NCBI GenBank assembly: GCA_013288745.1
Contig: JABDBG010000019.1
Location: 1 to 36,393, forward strand
Source of the DNA: Bacteroidota bacterium
GTDB taxonomy: Bacteria; Bacteroidota; Bacteroidia; Chitinophagales; Chitinophagaceae
Reading direction: 5' to 3'
DNA length: 36,393 bases
The notes under the pieces are model-generated. The model saw nothing but the letters and a program-made list of their open reading frames with translations, was not told where the DNA came from and ran no database searches. Below are positions 14,901 through 23,359 of the stretch, piece by piece. A program made the position numbers and the translations under genes. The stretch's first letter is position 1, and every line of letters begins with the position of its first letter.

Positions 14901-17900
14901 AAGCCCATTACCTCCAGGTCTAACTATTAATACGGCGACAGGTGTCATCAGCGGAACACCAACAACAATAGTAGGCTCACCTTTCTCAGTAACTATTACT
15001 GCAACGAATGCGGGAGGTACAGGATCAAAAACACTAACGATCACAATTACAAATCCGCCCGCTCCTGTAATAACAAGTACGAATACAGCAACAGGAACAA
15101 TCGGGGTGGCATTTACATATACAACCACAGCTACAAACAGTCCAACACAGTATAATGCAAGTGGCTTGCCTGCAGGTCTAACTATTAATACTTCAACAGG
15201 AGTAATAAGTGGTACGCCAACTGCGATCGGAACATTTACAGTTGTTGATACTGCAACTAATATAGGAGGTTCTGGCACTTTATCAATAACGATAACAATT
15301 TCAAATATCCCTGTACCTGTAATAACAAGTGCGGCTACAGCAAGTGGAACAGTCCTTTCATCTTTTGCAGGATATACAATTACCGCCACAAATAGCCCAA
15401 CAAGTTTTTCAATTGGAGGAACATTGCCAAGTGGGTTAACATTTAATGCAGCAACAGGTGTTATCAGCGGAACGCCGACAGCGGCAGGAACGTTTATTGA
15501 TACAGTGAAAGCAACGAACGGTGGTGGTACAGGAACAAAAGTTTTAACGTTCACTATTGCAGCATTGCCATCATGTGGTACATCAATGATCGTAAATGCA
15601 ACAACTACTCCTATTATTGATGGAACGATAGACCCGGTTTGGTCTACAGCACCAAAGAATACACTTACAAAAACGATTAGCGGAACAATACAAACAGGAT
15701 CTACCTGGCAGGCAATGTATGATGCTACGAATTTGTACGTATTGATCCAGGTAAAAGATGCTAACGTTAGTAACGTTGGAACAAATATTTATGATCAGGA
15801 TGGAATAGAACTTTTCCTTTCAGGAAATAATAGTAAAGCAGGAGCGTATACTGCAATGGATCATCAATACCGCTTTAATTGGGGAATGCCAAATACGATT
15901 GCAAATATAACAGGTAATACAGGTTCAACAACAGGTATCACTTATGCTATCCCATCTGTAACAGGCGGATATTTGTTAGAAGCATCAATACCATGGACAA
16001 CAATTGGGGGACCAGCACCAGTTAATGGCGCACCGATAGGATTTGATGTAAATTTAAATGATCAGCAAAATGCGTCGGGTGCAAGAGATGCAACAGTAGG
16101 ATGGAATGGAACTGCTACTGACGATTATATGAATACGGCCTCTTTTGGAACTGTTAATTTAACTATTTGTAACGCACCAACGCCTGCCCCTGTTGTAACA
16201 ACTAATACCGCAACAGGTACAGTTGGTACAGCGTTTACTTACACAATCAGTGCAACAAATACACCAACAAGTTATACCGCAACGCCATTACCAGCAGGAT
16301 TAACATTCAATGCAGCAACAGGTGTTATCAGTGGAACGCCGACAACGGCTGGCCCTACGACAGTAAATATCAGTGCAACAAATGCAGGCGGAACAGGAAC
16401 TGGAACGGTAACGATCACGATCAATCCTGCGGCACCGGTTGTAACAACCAACACTGCAACAGGTACAGTTGGTACAGCGTTTACTTACACAATCAGTGCA
16501 ACAAATACACCAACAAGTTATACCGCAACGCCATTGCCAGCAGGATTAACATTCAATACAGCAACAGGTGTTATCAGTGGAACGCCGACAACGGCTGGCC
16601 CTACGACAGTAAATATCAGCGCAACAAATTCAGGTGGAACAGGAACTGGAACAGTAACGATCACGATCAATCCTGCTAAACCGGTTGTAACAACAAACAC
16701 TGCAACAGGCACAGTTGGCACAGCCTTTAGTTATACAATCAGTGCAACAAATACACCAACAAGTTATACCGCAACGCCATTGCCAGCAGGATTAACATTC
16801 AATACAGCAACAGGTATTATTAGTGGAACACCAACAACAGTTGGTCCAACAACAGTAAATATCAGCGCAACAAATGCAGGTGGAACAGGAACTGGAACAG
16901 TTACAATCACGATCAATCCTGCTAAACCGGTTGTAACAACCAACACTGCAACAGGCACAGTTGGCACAGCCTTTAGTTATACAATTAGTGCAACAAATAC
17001 ACCAACAAGTTATACTGCAACACCATTGCCAGCAGGATTAACATTCAATACAGCAACAGGTGTTATCAGTGGAACACCAACAACAGTTGGTCCAACAACA
17101 GTAAATATCAGTGCAACAAATGCAGGCGGAACAGGAACTGGAACAGTAACGATCACGATCAATCCTGCGGCACCGGTTGTAACAACCAACACTGCAACGG
17201 GTACAGTTGGTACAGCGTTTACTTACACAATCAGTGCAACAAATACACCAACAAGTTATACCGCAACGCCATTGCCTGCAGGATTAACATTCAATACAGC
17301 AACAGGTATTATTAGTGGAACACCAACAACAGTTGGTCCAACAACAGTAAATATTAGCGCAACAAATGCAGGTGGAACAGGAACTGGAACAGTTACGATC
17401 ACGATCAATCCTGCGGCGCCGGTTGTAACAACGAACACTGCAACGGGTACAGTTGGTACAGCGTTTACGTACACAATAACTGCAACGAATACACCAACAA
17501 GTTATACAGCAACACCATTGCCTGCAGGTTTAACGTTCAATGCAGCAACAGGTGTTATCAGCGGAACGCCAACAACGGCTGGCTCTACAACAGTAAATAT
17601 CAGCGCAACAAATGCAGGTGGAACAGGAACTGGAACAGTTACGATCACGATCAATCCTGCTAAACCGGTTGTAACATCAAATACAGCAACAGGTACAGTT
17701 GGTACAGCGTTTACGTACACAATAACTGCAACAAATACACCAACAAGTTATACAGCAACGCCATTGCCTACGGGTCTAACATTCAATACGGCAACCGGTG
17801 TTGTTAGTGGAACGCCAACAACGGCTGGTTCTACAACAGTAAATATCAGCGCAACAAATGCAGGTGGAACAGGAACTGGAACAGTTACGATCACGATCAA

Positions 17901-20900
17901 TCCTGCTAAACCGGTTGTAACATCAAATACAGCAACAGGTACGGTTGGTACAGCGTTTACTTACACAATAACTGCAACAAATACACCAACAAGTTATACC
18001 GCAACGCCATTGCCAGCAGGATTAACATTCAATACGGCAACCGGTGTTATCAGTGGAACGCCGACAACGGCTGGTCCTACGACAGTAAATATCAGCGCAA
18101 CAAATGCAGGCGGAACAGGTGCAGGAACAGTAACGATCACGATCAATCCTGCGGCGCCGGTTGTAGCATCAAACACAGCAACAGGTACGGTTGGTACAGC
18201 ATTTAGTTATACAATCAGTGCAACAAATACACCAACAAGCTATACAGCAACGCCATTACCTGCAGGATTAACATTCAATGCAGCAACAGGTGTTATTAGT
18301 GGAACGCCAACAACGGCTGGTCCTACAACAGTAAATATCAGTGCAACAAATGCAGGCGGAACAGGAACTGGAACAGTAACGATCACGATCAATCCTGCGG
18401 CACCGGTTGTAACAACTAACACTGCAACAGGTACAGTTGGTACAGCGTTTACGTATACAATCAGTGCAACAAATACACCAACAAGCTATACGGCAACACC
18501 ATTGCCAGCAGGATTAACGTTCAATGCAGCAACAGGTGTTATCAGTGGAACGCCAACAACGGCTGGTTCTACAACAGTAAATATTAGCGCAACAAATGCA
18601 GGCGGAACAGGAACGGGAACAGTAACGATCACGATCAATCCTGCGGCACCGGTTGTAACAACTAACACTGCAACAGGTACAGTTGGTACAGCGTTTACGT
18701 ATACAATCAGTGCAACAAATACACCAACAAGCTATACGGCAACACCATTGCCAGCAGGATTAACGTTCAATGCAGCAACAGGTGTTATCAGTGGAACGCC
18801 AACAACGGCTGGTTCTACAACAGTAAATATTAGCGCAACAAATGCAGGTGGAACAGGAACGGGAACAGTAACGATCACAATCAATCCTGCAATACCTGTA
18901 GTAACTTCTGCAACATTGAGTGGTACGACAGGTACGGCATTTAATTATACAATTAGTGCTACAGGTTCGCCAACAAGTTATACAGCAACGCCATTGCCTG
19001 CTGGCTTAACATTGAATACTGTAACAGGTGTTATTAGTGGAACGCCAACAACAGCAGGTCCTACTACTGTGAATGTAACCGCTACTAATATTAGCGGAAC
19101 AGGATCAGGCGTTCTAACAATAAATATTACAACAACTTTACCGTCACCCCCAGTAGTGACATCAGGTTCTGTAACAGGAACAGTAGGTACAGCATTCAGT
19201 TATTCTGTTAGTGCAACAAATAGCCCAACTGGTTATAGTGCTTCATCATTACCTGCAGGTTTAAGCATAAATAGTTCTGGAGTAATCAGTGGTATACCAA
19301 CAGTTGCGGGTGGCCCAACTTCTGTCACAGTTACTGCAACAAATGCGGGTGGTAGTGGCTCTGGAACAATAACGATCACGATCAATCCAGCGATACCGGT
19401 TGTAACAACCAATACAGCAACAGGTGCAGTTGGTACAGCATTTACGTACACAGTCAGCGCAACGAATACGCCAACAAGTTATACAGCAACACCATTGCCA
19501 GCAGGATTAACATTTAATGCCGCAACAGGTATTATTAGTGGAACACCAACAGCGGTGGGTACTACTACAGTAAATATTTCAGCAACAAATGTTAGCGGTA
19601 CAGGAACCGGAACGGTAACGATCACGATCAATCCTGCGACACCGGTTGTAACATCAAACACAGCAACAGGTACAGTTGGTACAGTCTTTAGTTATACAAT
19701 GAGTGCAACAAATACACCAACAAGTTATACAGCAACGCCATTACCTGCAGGATTAACATTCAATACAGCAACAGGTGTTATCAGTGGAACGCCGACAACG
19801 GCTGGTCCTACAACAGTAAATATCAGCGCAACAAATGCAGGCGGAACTGGAACTGGAACGGTAACGATCACGATCAATCCTGCTAAACCGGTTGTAACAT
19901 CAAATACAGCAACGGGTACGGTTGGAACAGCGTTTACTTACACAATAACTGCAACAAATACACCAACAAGTTATACTGCAGCACCATTGCCTGCGGGTCT
20001 AACATTTAATACAGCAACCGGTGTTGTTAGTGGAACGCCAACAACGGCTGGTCCTACAACAGTAAATATCAGTGCAACAAATGCAAGCGGAACAGGTACA
20101 GGAACAGTAACGATCACGATAAATGCTGCGTTACCAGGAGCTCCGGTTGTAACAACAAACACGGCAACAGGTACGGTTGGTACAGCATTTAGTTATACAA
20201 TCAGCGCAACAAATACACCAACAAGTTATACAGCAACGCCATTGCCTGCAGGATTAACATTCAATACAGCAACAGGTGTTATCAGCGGAACGCCAACAAC
20301 GGCTGGTCCTACAACAGTAAATATCAGTGCAACAAATGCAGGTGGAACAGGAACGGGAACAGTAACGATCACAATCAATCCTGCGGCACCGGTTGTAACA
20401 ACCAACACTGCAACAGGTACAGTTGGAACAGCGTTTAGTTATACAATTACTGCAACAAATACACCAACAAGTTATACCGCAACACCATTGCCAGCAGGTT
20501 TAACATTCAATACAGCAACAGCTATTATTAGTGGAACGCCAACAGCGGCTGGTCCTACGACAGTAAATATCAGTGCAACAAATGCAGGTGGAACAGGAAC
20601 GGGAACAGTAACGATCACGATCAATCCTGCGGCACCGGTTGTAACAACCAACACTGCAACAGGTACAGTTGGCACAGCCTTTAGTTATACAATTACTGCA
20701 ACAAATACACCAACAAGTTATGCCGCAACACCATTGCCTGCAGGATTAACATTCAATACAGCAACCGGTGTTATCAGTGGAACGCCAACAGCGGCTGGTC
20801 CTACAACAGTAAATATCAGTGCAACAAATGCAGGTGGAACAGGAACGGGAACAGTAACGATCACAATCAATCCTGCTAAACCGGTTGTAACATCAAATGC

Positions 20901-22437
20901 AGCAACAGGTACGGTTGGAACAGCGTTTACTTACACAATAACTGCAACAAATACACCAACAAGTTATACTGCAACACCATTGCCTGCGGGTCTAACATTT
21001 AATACAGCAACAGGTGTTATTAGTGGAACGCCAACAACGGCTGGCCCTACGACAGTAAATATCAGTGCAACAAATGCAGGCGGAACTGGAACGGGAACAG
21101 TAACGATCACGATCAATCCTGCGGCGCCGGTTGTAACATCAAATGCAGCAACAGGTACGGTTGGTACAGCATTTATCTATACGATCACTGCGACAAATAC
21201 ACCAACAAGCTATACCGCAACACCATTGCCAGCAGGATTAACATTCAATACGGCAACAGGTGCTATTAGCGGAACGCCAACAACAACGGCTGGCCCTACG
21301 ACAGTAAATATCAGTGCAACAAATGCAGGCGGAACAGGTACAGGAACAGTAACGATCACGATTAACCCTGCTGCAATACCAGTACCGGTTGTAACATCAA
21401 ATACGGCAACGGGCGTAGTTGGTACAGCATTTAGTTATACAATCAGTGCAACAAATGCACCAACAAGTTATTCTGCAACACCATTACCGGCAGGTTTATC
21501 ATTCAATACCACAACAGGCGTTATTAGCGGAACTCCTACAGTAGCTGCTACAACTGTAGTAACAATAACTGCAACAAATGCAAGCGGAACAGGAACAGGT
21601 ACCGTATCAATAACGATCGATCCTCAACTGATGATAACAAGCAATGGAGCTGTAAGTGGTATTATTGGCGCACCATTTTCATATACTATTTTATCTAACA
21701 CTGGCACAAGCTATAGTTCAACGACTTTACCTCCGGGTTTAACATTAAACGGTGCAACAGGCGTTATTAGTGGAACGCCAACATTAATCGGCGTATACTC
21801 AGTGACGATTACTGCTACCAACGCAAGTGGTTCAGCAAGTAATATTTTAGAAATAACTATCACGAATCAAGCGCCTGTTATTACCAGCATTAATACGGAA
21901 ACAGTTGATGCAGGGGAAGATTTCTCCTATACGATCACTGCAACAAATACACCAACAAGCTTTACTGCTACAGGGTTACCAGTAGGCATAACATTTAATT
22001 CTACAACGGGTGAAATAAGCGGTTCAACATCAATTACAGGAGTTTATACTGTGAGACTGGGAGCTACTAATGCAGCAGGAACAGGAACTGAAACATTAAC
22101 TATTACTGTAGTAAGTTCCGATTCTCATTTCCCGCCTTCTATAAGCCCTGTTCTGGCGCCTAACCCGGTAAGAGTAGATCAGCTAATTCAAGTGTCAACT
22201 CCACAATGGAATGTAGGACAAGCAGTAAGTATCCAGGTATATAATTACTTAGGTGTATTAGCAGCTAGTGAAAATAATATTATAGTTACGGCGATCGTAT
22301 TGCTTGAGGATAGAACAAGCACACCATATAGCGGACCTGGAGTAGGCATTAATCTTCCTAATTTGATCGCAGGTGATTATATCTTAGTCTTAAGAAGCAG
22401 TGATGGTAGAATTGTCAAGAAATTTAGGGTACAGTAA
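11932..22437 (+). CDS. giant T9SS-exported GH71/99-like protein with CBM6, CBM9 and 31 Ig-like repeats
   Basis: This 3501-residue protein is probably a cell-surface or secreted polysaccharide-degrading enzyme. Residues 1-24 are a signal peptide (cut after ANAQ). Residues about 35-430 form a catalytic domain like glycoside hydrolase families 71/99: VHYMPWF near 40, MIDWYG, and WNDFSEGTIIEP at 363-374, matching the WNEWHEGT..IEP active-site pattern, with E368 and E373 as candidate catalytic acids. One Ig-like unit follows, then a CBM6 (about 547-705, YDVGWTNAGEW), six He_PIG units, a CBM9-like domain (about 1217-1413, IDGTIDPVW), 24 more He_PIG units and a C-terminal T9SS type A sorting domain (from about 3398, APNPV..., ending KKFRVQ). 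GH71/99 members cut alpha-1,3-glucan or alpha-mannan; the substrate here is not determined. It has its own promoter and terminator. Confidence 0.9.
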   Translation: MKKCLHFSLSLALYCLLYSNANAQCTPVAVTKTNSTKVYVHYMPWFAGPINPNATSSYTWGPHWYENGGDNSNTPNTFTSVTDYTGTNVTVRNIDGHYHPLIGPYDETDPYVEEYHLLLMKLSGIDGVMIDWYGLAGNGASDAGANQTNTAAMISQMGNYGLKYGLIVEDKAMTNIGANLSYAASNYFTDANYIKLGDMRAGDPNAGAPLVGVFGPITYKSGSSWANLGNTKAFLTLYGQAWNTVQGTAGGTFMWPYPQAGQGIVNGVPAWYNDANTYYNGSFYTGGAPNVFNNKQENGVGLGNNVVLGTAYQGFNDFYGGGGADADGIIPRNYGASGNTLSTMLNLAQANKGEIAGIQIATWNDFSEGTIIEPTVEFGFQSLVTVQQFTGVPYTETDLRYIDTLYMLRKQYNGNSSIEAALDQASCDMKQLNTSVGEALLACIRKTGTTSCASGPGMSNQSTSVTVGGTVNYTIVASTANGAITGYGATGLPSGLSVNTTTGVISGTTFADPGVYNITISATNSHATSSATLTLTVNETSTLQPYLGTIAQIPGVIQAENYDYGGQALAYNDNDAIDNGAATGCTFRTGEGVDIENCADAGGGYDVGWTNAGEWMKYTVNVNTAGTYTMTGRVATGGGTATTKFHVMLGATNIGTITVPNTGGWATFQTSANVTTPALTTGQQTLQIFEDSGNYNINYLTFTLNAPAKPVITSNTATGTVGTAFTYTITATNTPTSYTASALPAGLSFNTATGVISGTPTTAGGPTTVNITATNSGGTGTGTVSITINPPAPVVTTNTATGTFGTAFTYTISATNTPTSYTATPLPGGLTFNTATGVISGTPTTAGSTTVNITATNAGGTGTGTVTITISAAKPVVTTNTATGTVGTAFTYTISATNTPTSYTATPLPAGLTFNTATGVISGTPTTAGPTTVNISATNAGGTGTGTVTITISNPAPPVISSGATANGVVGTAFAGYTITASNTPTSYGASPLPPGLTINTATGVISGTPTTIVGSPFSVTITATNAGGTGSKTLTITITNPPAPVITSTNTATGTIGVAFTYTTTATNSPTQYNASGLPAGLTINTSTGVISGTPTAIGTFTVVDTATNIGGSGTLSITITISNIPVPVITSAATASGTVLSSFAGYTITATNSPTSFSIGGTLPSGLTFNAATGVISGTPTAAGTFIDTVKATNGGGTGTKVLTFTIAALPSCGTSMIVNATTTPIIDGTIDPVWSTAPKNTLTKTISGTIQTGSTWQAMYDATNLYVLIQVKDANVSNVGTNIYDQDGIELFLSGNNSKAGAYTAMDHQYRFNWGMPNTIANITGNTGSTTGITYAIPSVTGGYLLEASIPWTTIGGPAPVNGAPIGFDVNLNDQQNASGARDATVGWNGTATDDYMNTASFGTVNLTICNAPTPAPVVTTNTATGTVGTAFTYTISATNTPTSYTATPLPAGLTFNAATGVISGTPTTAGPTTVNISATNAGGTGTGTVTITINPAAPVVTTNTATGTVGTAFTYTISATNTPTSYTATPLPAGLTFNTATGVISGTPTTAGPTTVNISATNSGGTGTGTVTITINPAKPVVTTNTATGTVGTAFSYTISATNTPTSYTATPLPAGLTFNTATGIISGTPTTVGPTTVNISATNAGGTGTGTVTITINPAKPVVTTNTATGTVGTAFSYTISATNTPTSYTATPLPAGLTFNTATGVISGTPTTVGPTTVNISATNAGGTGTGTVTITINPAAPVVTTNTATGTVGTAFTYTISATNTPTSYTATPLPAGLTFNTATGIISGTPTTVGPTTVNISATNAGGTGTGTVTITINPAAPVVTTNTATGTVGTAFTYTITATNTPTSYTATPLPAGLTFNAATGVISGTPTTAGSTTVNISATNAGGTGTGTVTITINPAKPVVTSNTATGTVGTAFTYTITATNTPTSYTATPLPTGLTFNTATGVVSGTPTTAGSTTVNISATNAGGTGTGTVTITINPAKPVVTSNTATGTVGTAFTYTITATNTPTSYTATPLPAGLTFNTATGVISGTPTTAGPTTVNISATNAGGTGAGTVTITINPAAPVVASNTATGTVGTAFSYTISATNTPTSYTATPLPAGLTFNAATGVISGTPTTAGPTTVNISATNAGGTGTGTVTITINPAAPVVTTNTATGTVGTAFTYTISATNTPTSYTATPLPAGLTFNAATGVISGTPTTAGSTTVNISATNAGGTGTGTVTITINPAAPVVTTNTATGTVGTAFTYTISATNTPTSYTATPLPAGLTFNAATGVISGTPTTAGSTTVNISATNAGGTGTGTVTITINPAIPVVTSATLSGTTGTAFNYTISATGSPTSYTATPLPAGLTLNTVTGVISGTPTTAGPTTVNVTATNISGTGSGVLTINITTTLPSPPVVTSGSVTGTVGTAFSYSVSATNSPTGYSASSLPAGLSINSSGVISGIPTVAGGPTSVTVTATNAGGSGSGTITITINPAIPVVTTNTATGAVGTAFTYTVSATNTPTSYTATPLPAGLTFNAATGIISGTPTAVGTTTVNISATNVSGTGTGTVTITINPATPVVTSNTATGTVGTVFSYTMSATNTPTSYTATPLPAGLTFNTATGVISGTPTTAGPTTVNISATNAGGTGTGTVTITINPAKPVVTSNTATGTVGTAFTYTITATNTPTSYTAAPLPAGLTFNTATGVVSGTPTTAGPTTVNISATNASGTGTGTVTITINAALPGAPVVTTNTATGTVGTAFSYTISATNTPTSYTATPLPAGLTFNTATGVISGTPTTAGPTTVNISATNAGGTGTGTVTITINPAAPVVTTNTATGTVGTAFSYTITATNTPTSYTATPLPAGLTFNTATAIISGTPTAAGPTTVNISATNAGGTGTGTVTITINPAAPVVTTNTATGTVGTAFSYTITATNTPTSYAATPLPAGLTFNTATGVISGTPTAAGPTTVNISATNAGGTGTGTVTITINPAKPVVTSNAATGTVGTAFTYTITATNTPTSYTATPLPAGLTFNTATGVISGTPTTAGPTTVNISATNAGGTGTGTVTITINPAAPVVTSNAATGTVGTAFIYTITATNTPTSYTATPLPAGLTFNTATGAISGTPTTTAGPTTVNISATNAGGTGTGTVTITINPAAIPVPVVTSNTATGVVGTAFSYTISATNAPTSYSATPLPAGLSFNTTTGVISGTPTVAATTVVTITATNASGTGTGTVSITIDPQLMITSNGAVSGIIGAPFSYTILSNTGTSYSSTTLPPGLTLNGATGVISGTPTLIGVYSVTITATNASGSASNILEITITNQAPVITSINTETVDAGEDFSYTITATNTPTSFTATGLPVGITFNSTTGEISGSTSITGVYTVRLGATNAAGTGTETLTITVVSSDSHFPPSISPVLAPNPVRVDQLIQVSTPQWNVGQAVSIQVYNYLGVLAASENNIIVTAIVLLEDRTSTPYSGPGVGINLPNLIAGDYILVLRSSDGRIVKKFRVQ
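14053..15565 (+). repeat. He_PIG Ig-like repeat array I (6 units)
   Basis: Six tandem units of about 82-86 codons lie between the CBM6 and CBM9-like domains. Each carries the pattern LPaGLtfN.aTGvISGTPT..G....TATN.gGtG. The last three units (from about 14800) are clearly diverged, whereas the first three resemble array II. Confidence 0.9.
16189..22110 (+). repeat. He_PIG Ig-like repeat array II (24 units, 246-base period)
   Basis: Twenty-four tandem units follow the CBM9-like domain. The first eleven start at 16189 and recur exactly every 246 bases (82 codons) to 18894, with very high DNA identity. Two diverged units (18895-19395) interrupt the series. A second near-identical run continues to about 21370, and the last three units are diverged. 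Linkers alternate between NPAAPVV, NPAKPVV and variants. The domains probably form a long rod that holds the enzyme away from the cell. Confidence 0.93.
18403..18894 (+). repeat. most recent tandem duplication within array II
   Basis: Units 18403-18648 and 18649-18894 are identical over the first 240 bases except for two silent changes: GGC/GGT at 18603/18849 and ACG/ACA at 18633/18879. The last two codons form a variable linker. Confidence 0.9.
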
Positions 22438-22451
22438 TCAATCAAAATAAT

Positions 22452-22499
22452 TATACAAATAAAAACCGGGACTTATTAGTGCCGGTTTTTATTTGTATA
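22452..22499. terminator. strong bidirectional terminator between the giant gene and trmH
   Basis: TATACAAATAAAAACCGG (22452-22469) and its exact reverse complement (22482-22499) form an 18-bp perfect stem with a 12-base loop. A/T tracts lie inside the arms. It serves both converging genes. Confidence 0.92.
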
Positions 22500-22510
22500 C
22501 TATGGGTTTA

Positions 22511-23101
22511 CTATGTGTCTTCAATAAAGCCCCATTCATCGCGTAATTGAGTAAGTTGATCAGGACCTAGTTTAGGATCATTGTAATGTCCTGCATTATT
22601 TTTTTGACGATAGGCTTCATACAGGCTAACAGCGCAGGCTACAGAGATGTTTAATGACTTAATAATGCCTACTTGAGGGATTATAAAATTGCCGTCGGCC
22701 ATGGCTATTATTTCTTCACTTACACCACTGTGTTCATTTCCAAAAATAAGTGCAACTGATTCTGTAAGATCCAAATCATGTAAACTAACAGCATCGCTGC
22801 TTAAATGCGTGGTGTAAATTTTTTTGTATTTTTTTCTTAAAGTAATAAAACATTCGCTCGCATCTGTAAATTGATGAATGGTCAACCATTTAACAGCACT
22901 TGAGGAACTTTTTTCACCCCATTTTTTATGTGGAGCTATTTTGTGATTTAGGATGTAAATGTCCTGTATGCCAATGGCATCACAAGTACGCATTACTGCG
23001 GATATATTATGCGGGTCAAATACATTCTCTAATACCACTGTGATATCAGGCTGGCGCTTATTTAATACTGTAGTAAGCCGGGTGTAGCGTTCAGGAGTCA
23101 T
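22511..23101 (-). CDS. trmH: TrmH-family tRNA 2'-O-ribose methyltransferase
   Basis: This 196-residue SPOUT enzyme probably methylates the 2'-O of G18 in tRNA using S-adenosylmethionine. The three SPOUT motifs are present: ENVFDPHNISAVMRTCDA (25-42, with R38), ALIFGNEHSGVS (117-128, N122, E123) and the knot segment GIIKSLNISVACAVSLYEA (145-163). The start MTPERY is the usual TrmH N-terminus. Length matches the short TrmH group. rRNA-modifying relatives (RlmB-like) usually carry an extra N-terminal domain that is absent here. It is convergent with the giant gene. Confidence 0.88.
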   Translation of the reverse strand: MTPERYTRLTTVLNKRQPDITVVLENVFDPHNISAVMRTCDAIGIQDIYILNHKIAPHKKWGEKSSSSAVKWLTIHQFTDASECFITLRKKYKKIYTTHLSSDAVSLHDLDLTESVALIFGNEHSGVSEEIIAMADGNFIIPQVGIIKSLNISVACAVSLYEAYRQKNNAGHYNDPKLGPDQLTQLRDEWGFIEDT

Positions 23102-23105
23102 GCTG

Positions 23106-23113
23106 CAAAATTA
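23106..23113 (-). promoter_or_regulatory. -7-like box directly in front of trmH
   Basis: On the minus strand TAATTTTG (23113-23106) is a full match to TAnnTTTG and lies only four bases before the ATG at 23101. If used, the transcript would begin at or next to the start codon. No clear -33 box was found. The rest of the 258-base gap to 23360 shows nothing else recognisable. Confidence 0.3.
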
Positions 23114-23359
23114 ACCAAGAAATTGAGTTAATTATTGAGAAAATAATCTTTCATATAATAGCGTTATTCTGGTGGCTAAAAGCTGCAATTCTTTTTAAAT
23201 AAGAATCTTTTAGAAATGCGCAGGGATACTGCCCGTATTTTCAGGGTAATAGGTAAAACTTGTAAGTATTTAAGCGTATTTTCACACCAGAATATCATAC
23301 AATTTAGGTGATCCGTATACTACCAGAGCAACAACATTAATCTTTATAAACCTCTATAA

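Noticed and set aside
14142-20675. Series of minus-strand open frames of 60-220 codons rich in Val, Pro and Ala
   Set aside because: They recur every 246 bases opposite each Ig-like unit and all share the same antisense translation of the repeat. They are by-products of the repeat's codon composition.
16189-22110. Regular tandem repeats considered as a CRISPR array or satellite
   Set aside because: The 246-base unit is a multiple of three, keeps one open frame and encodes He_PIG domains. There are no short palindromic repeats with unique spacers.
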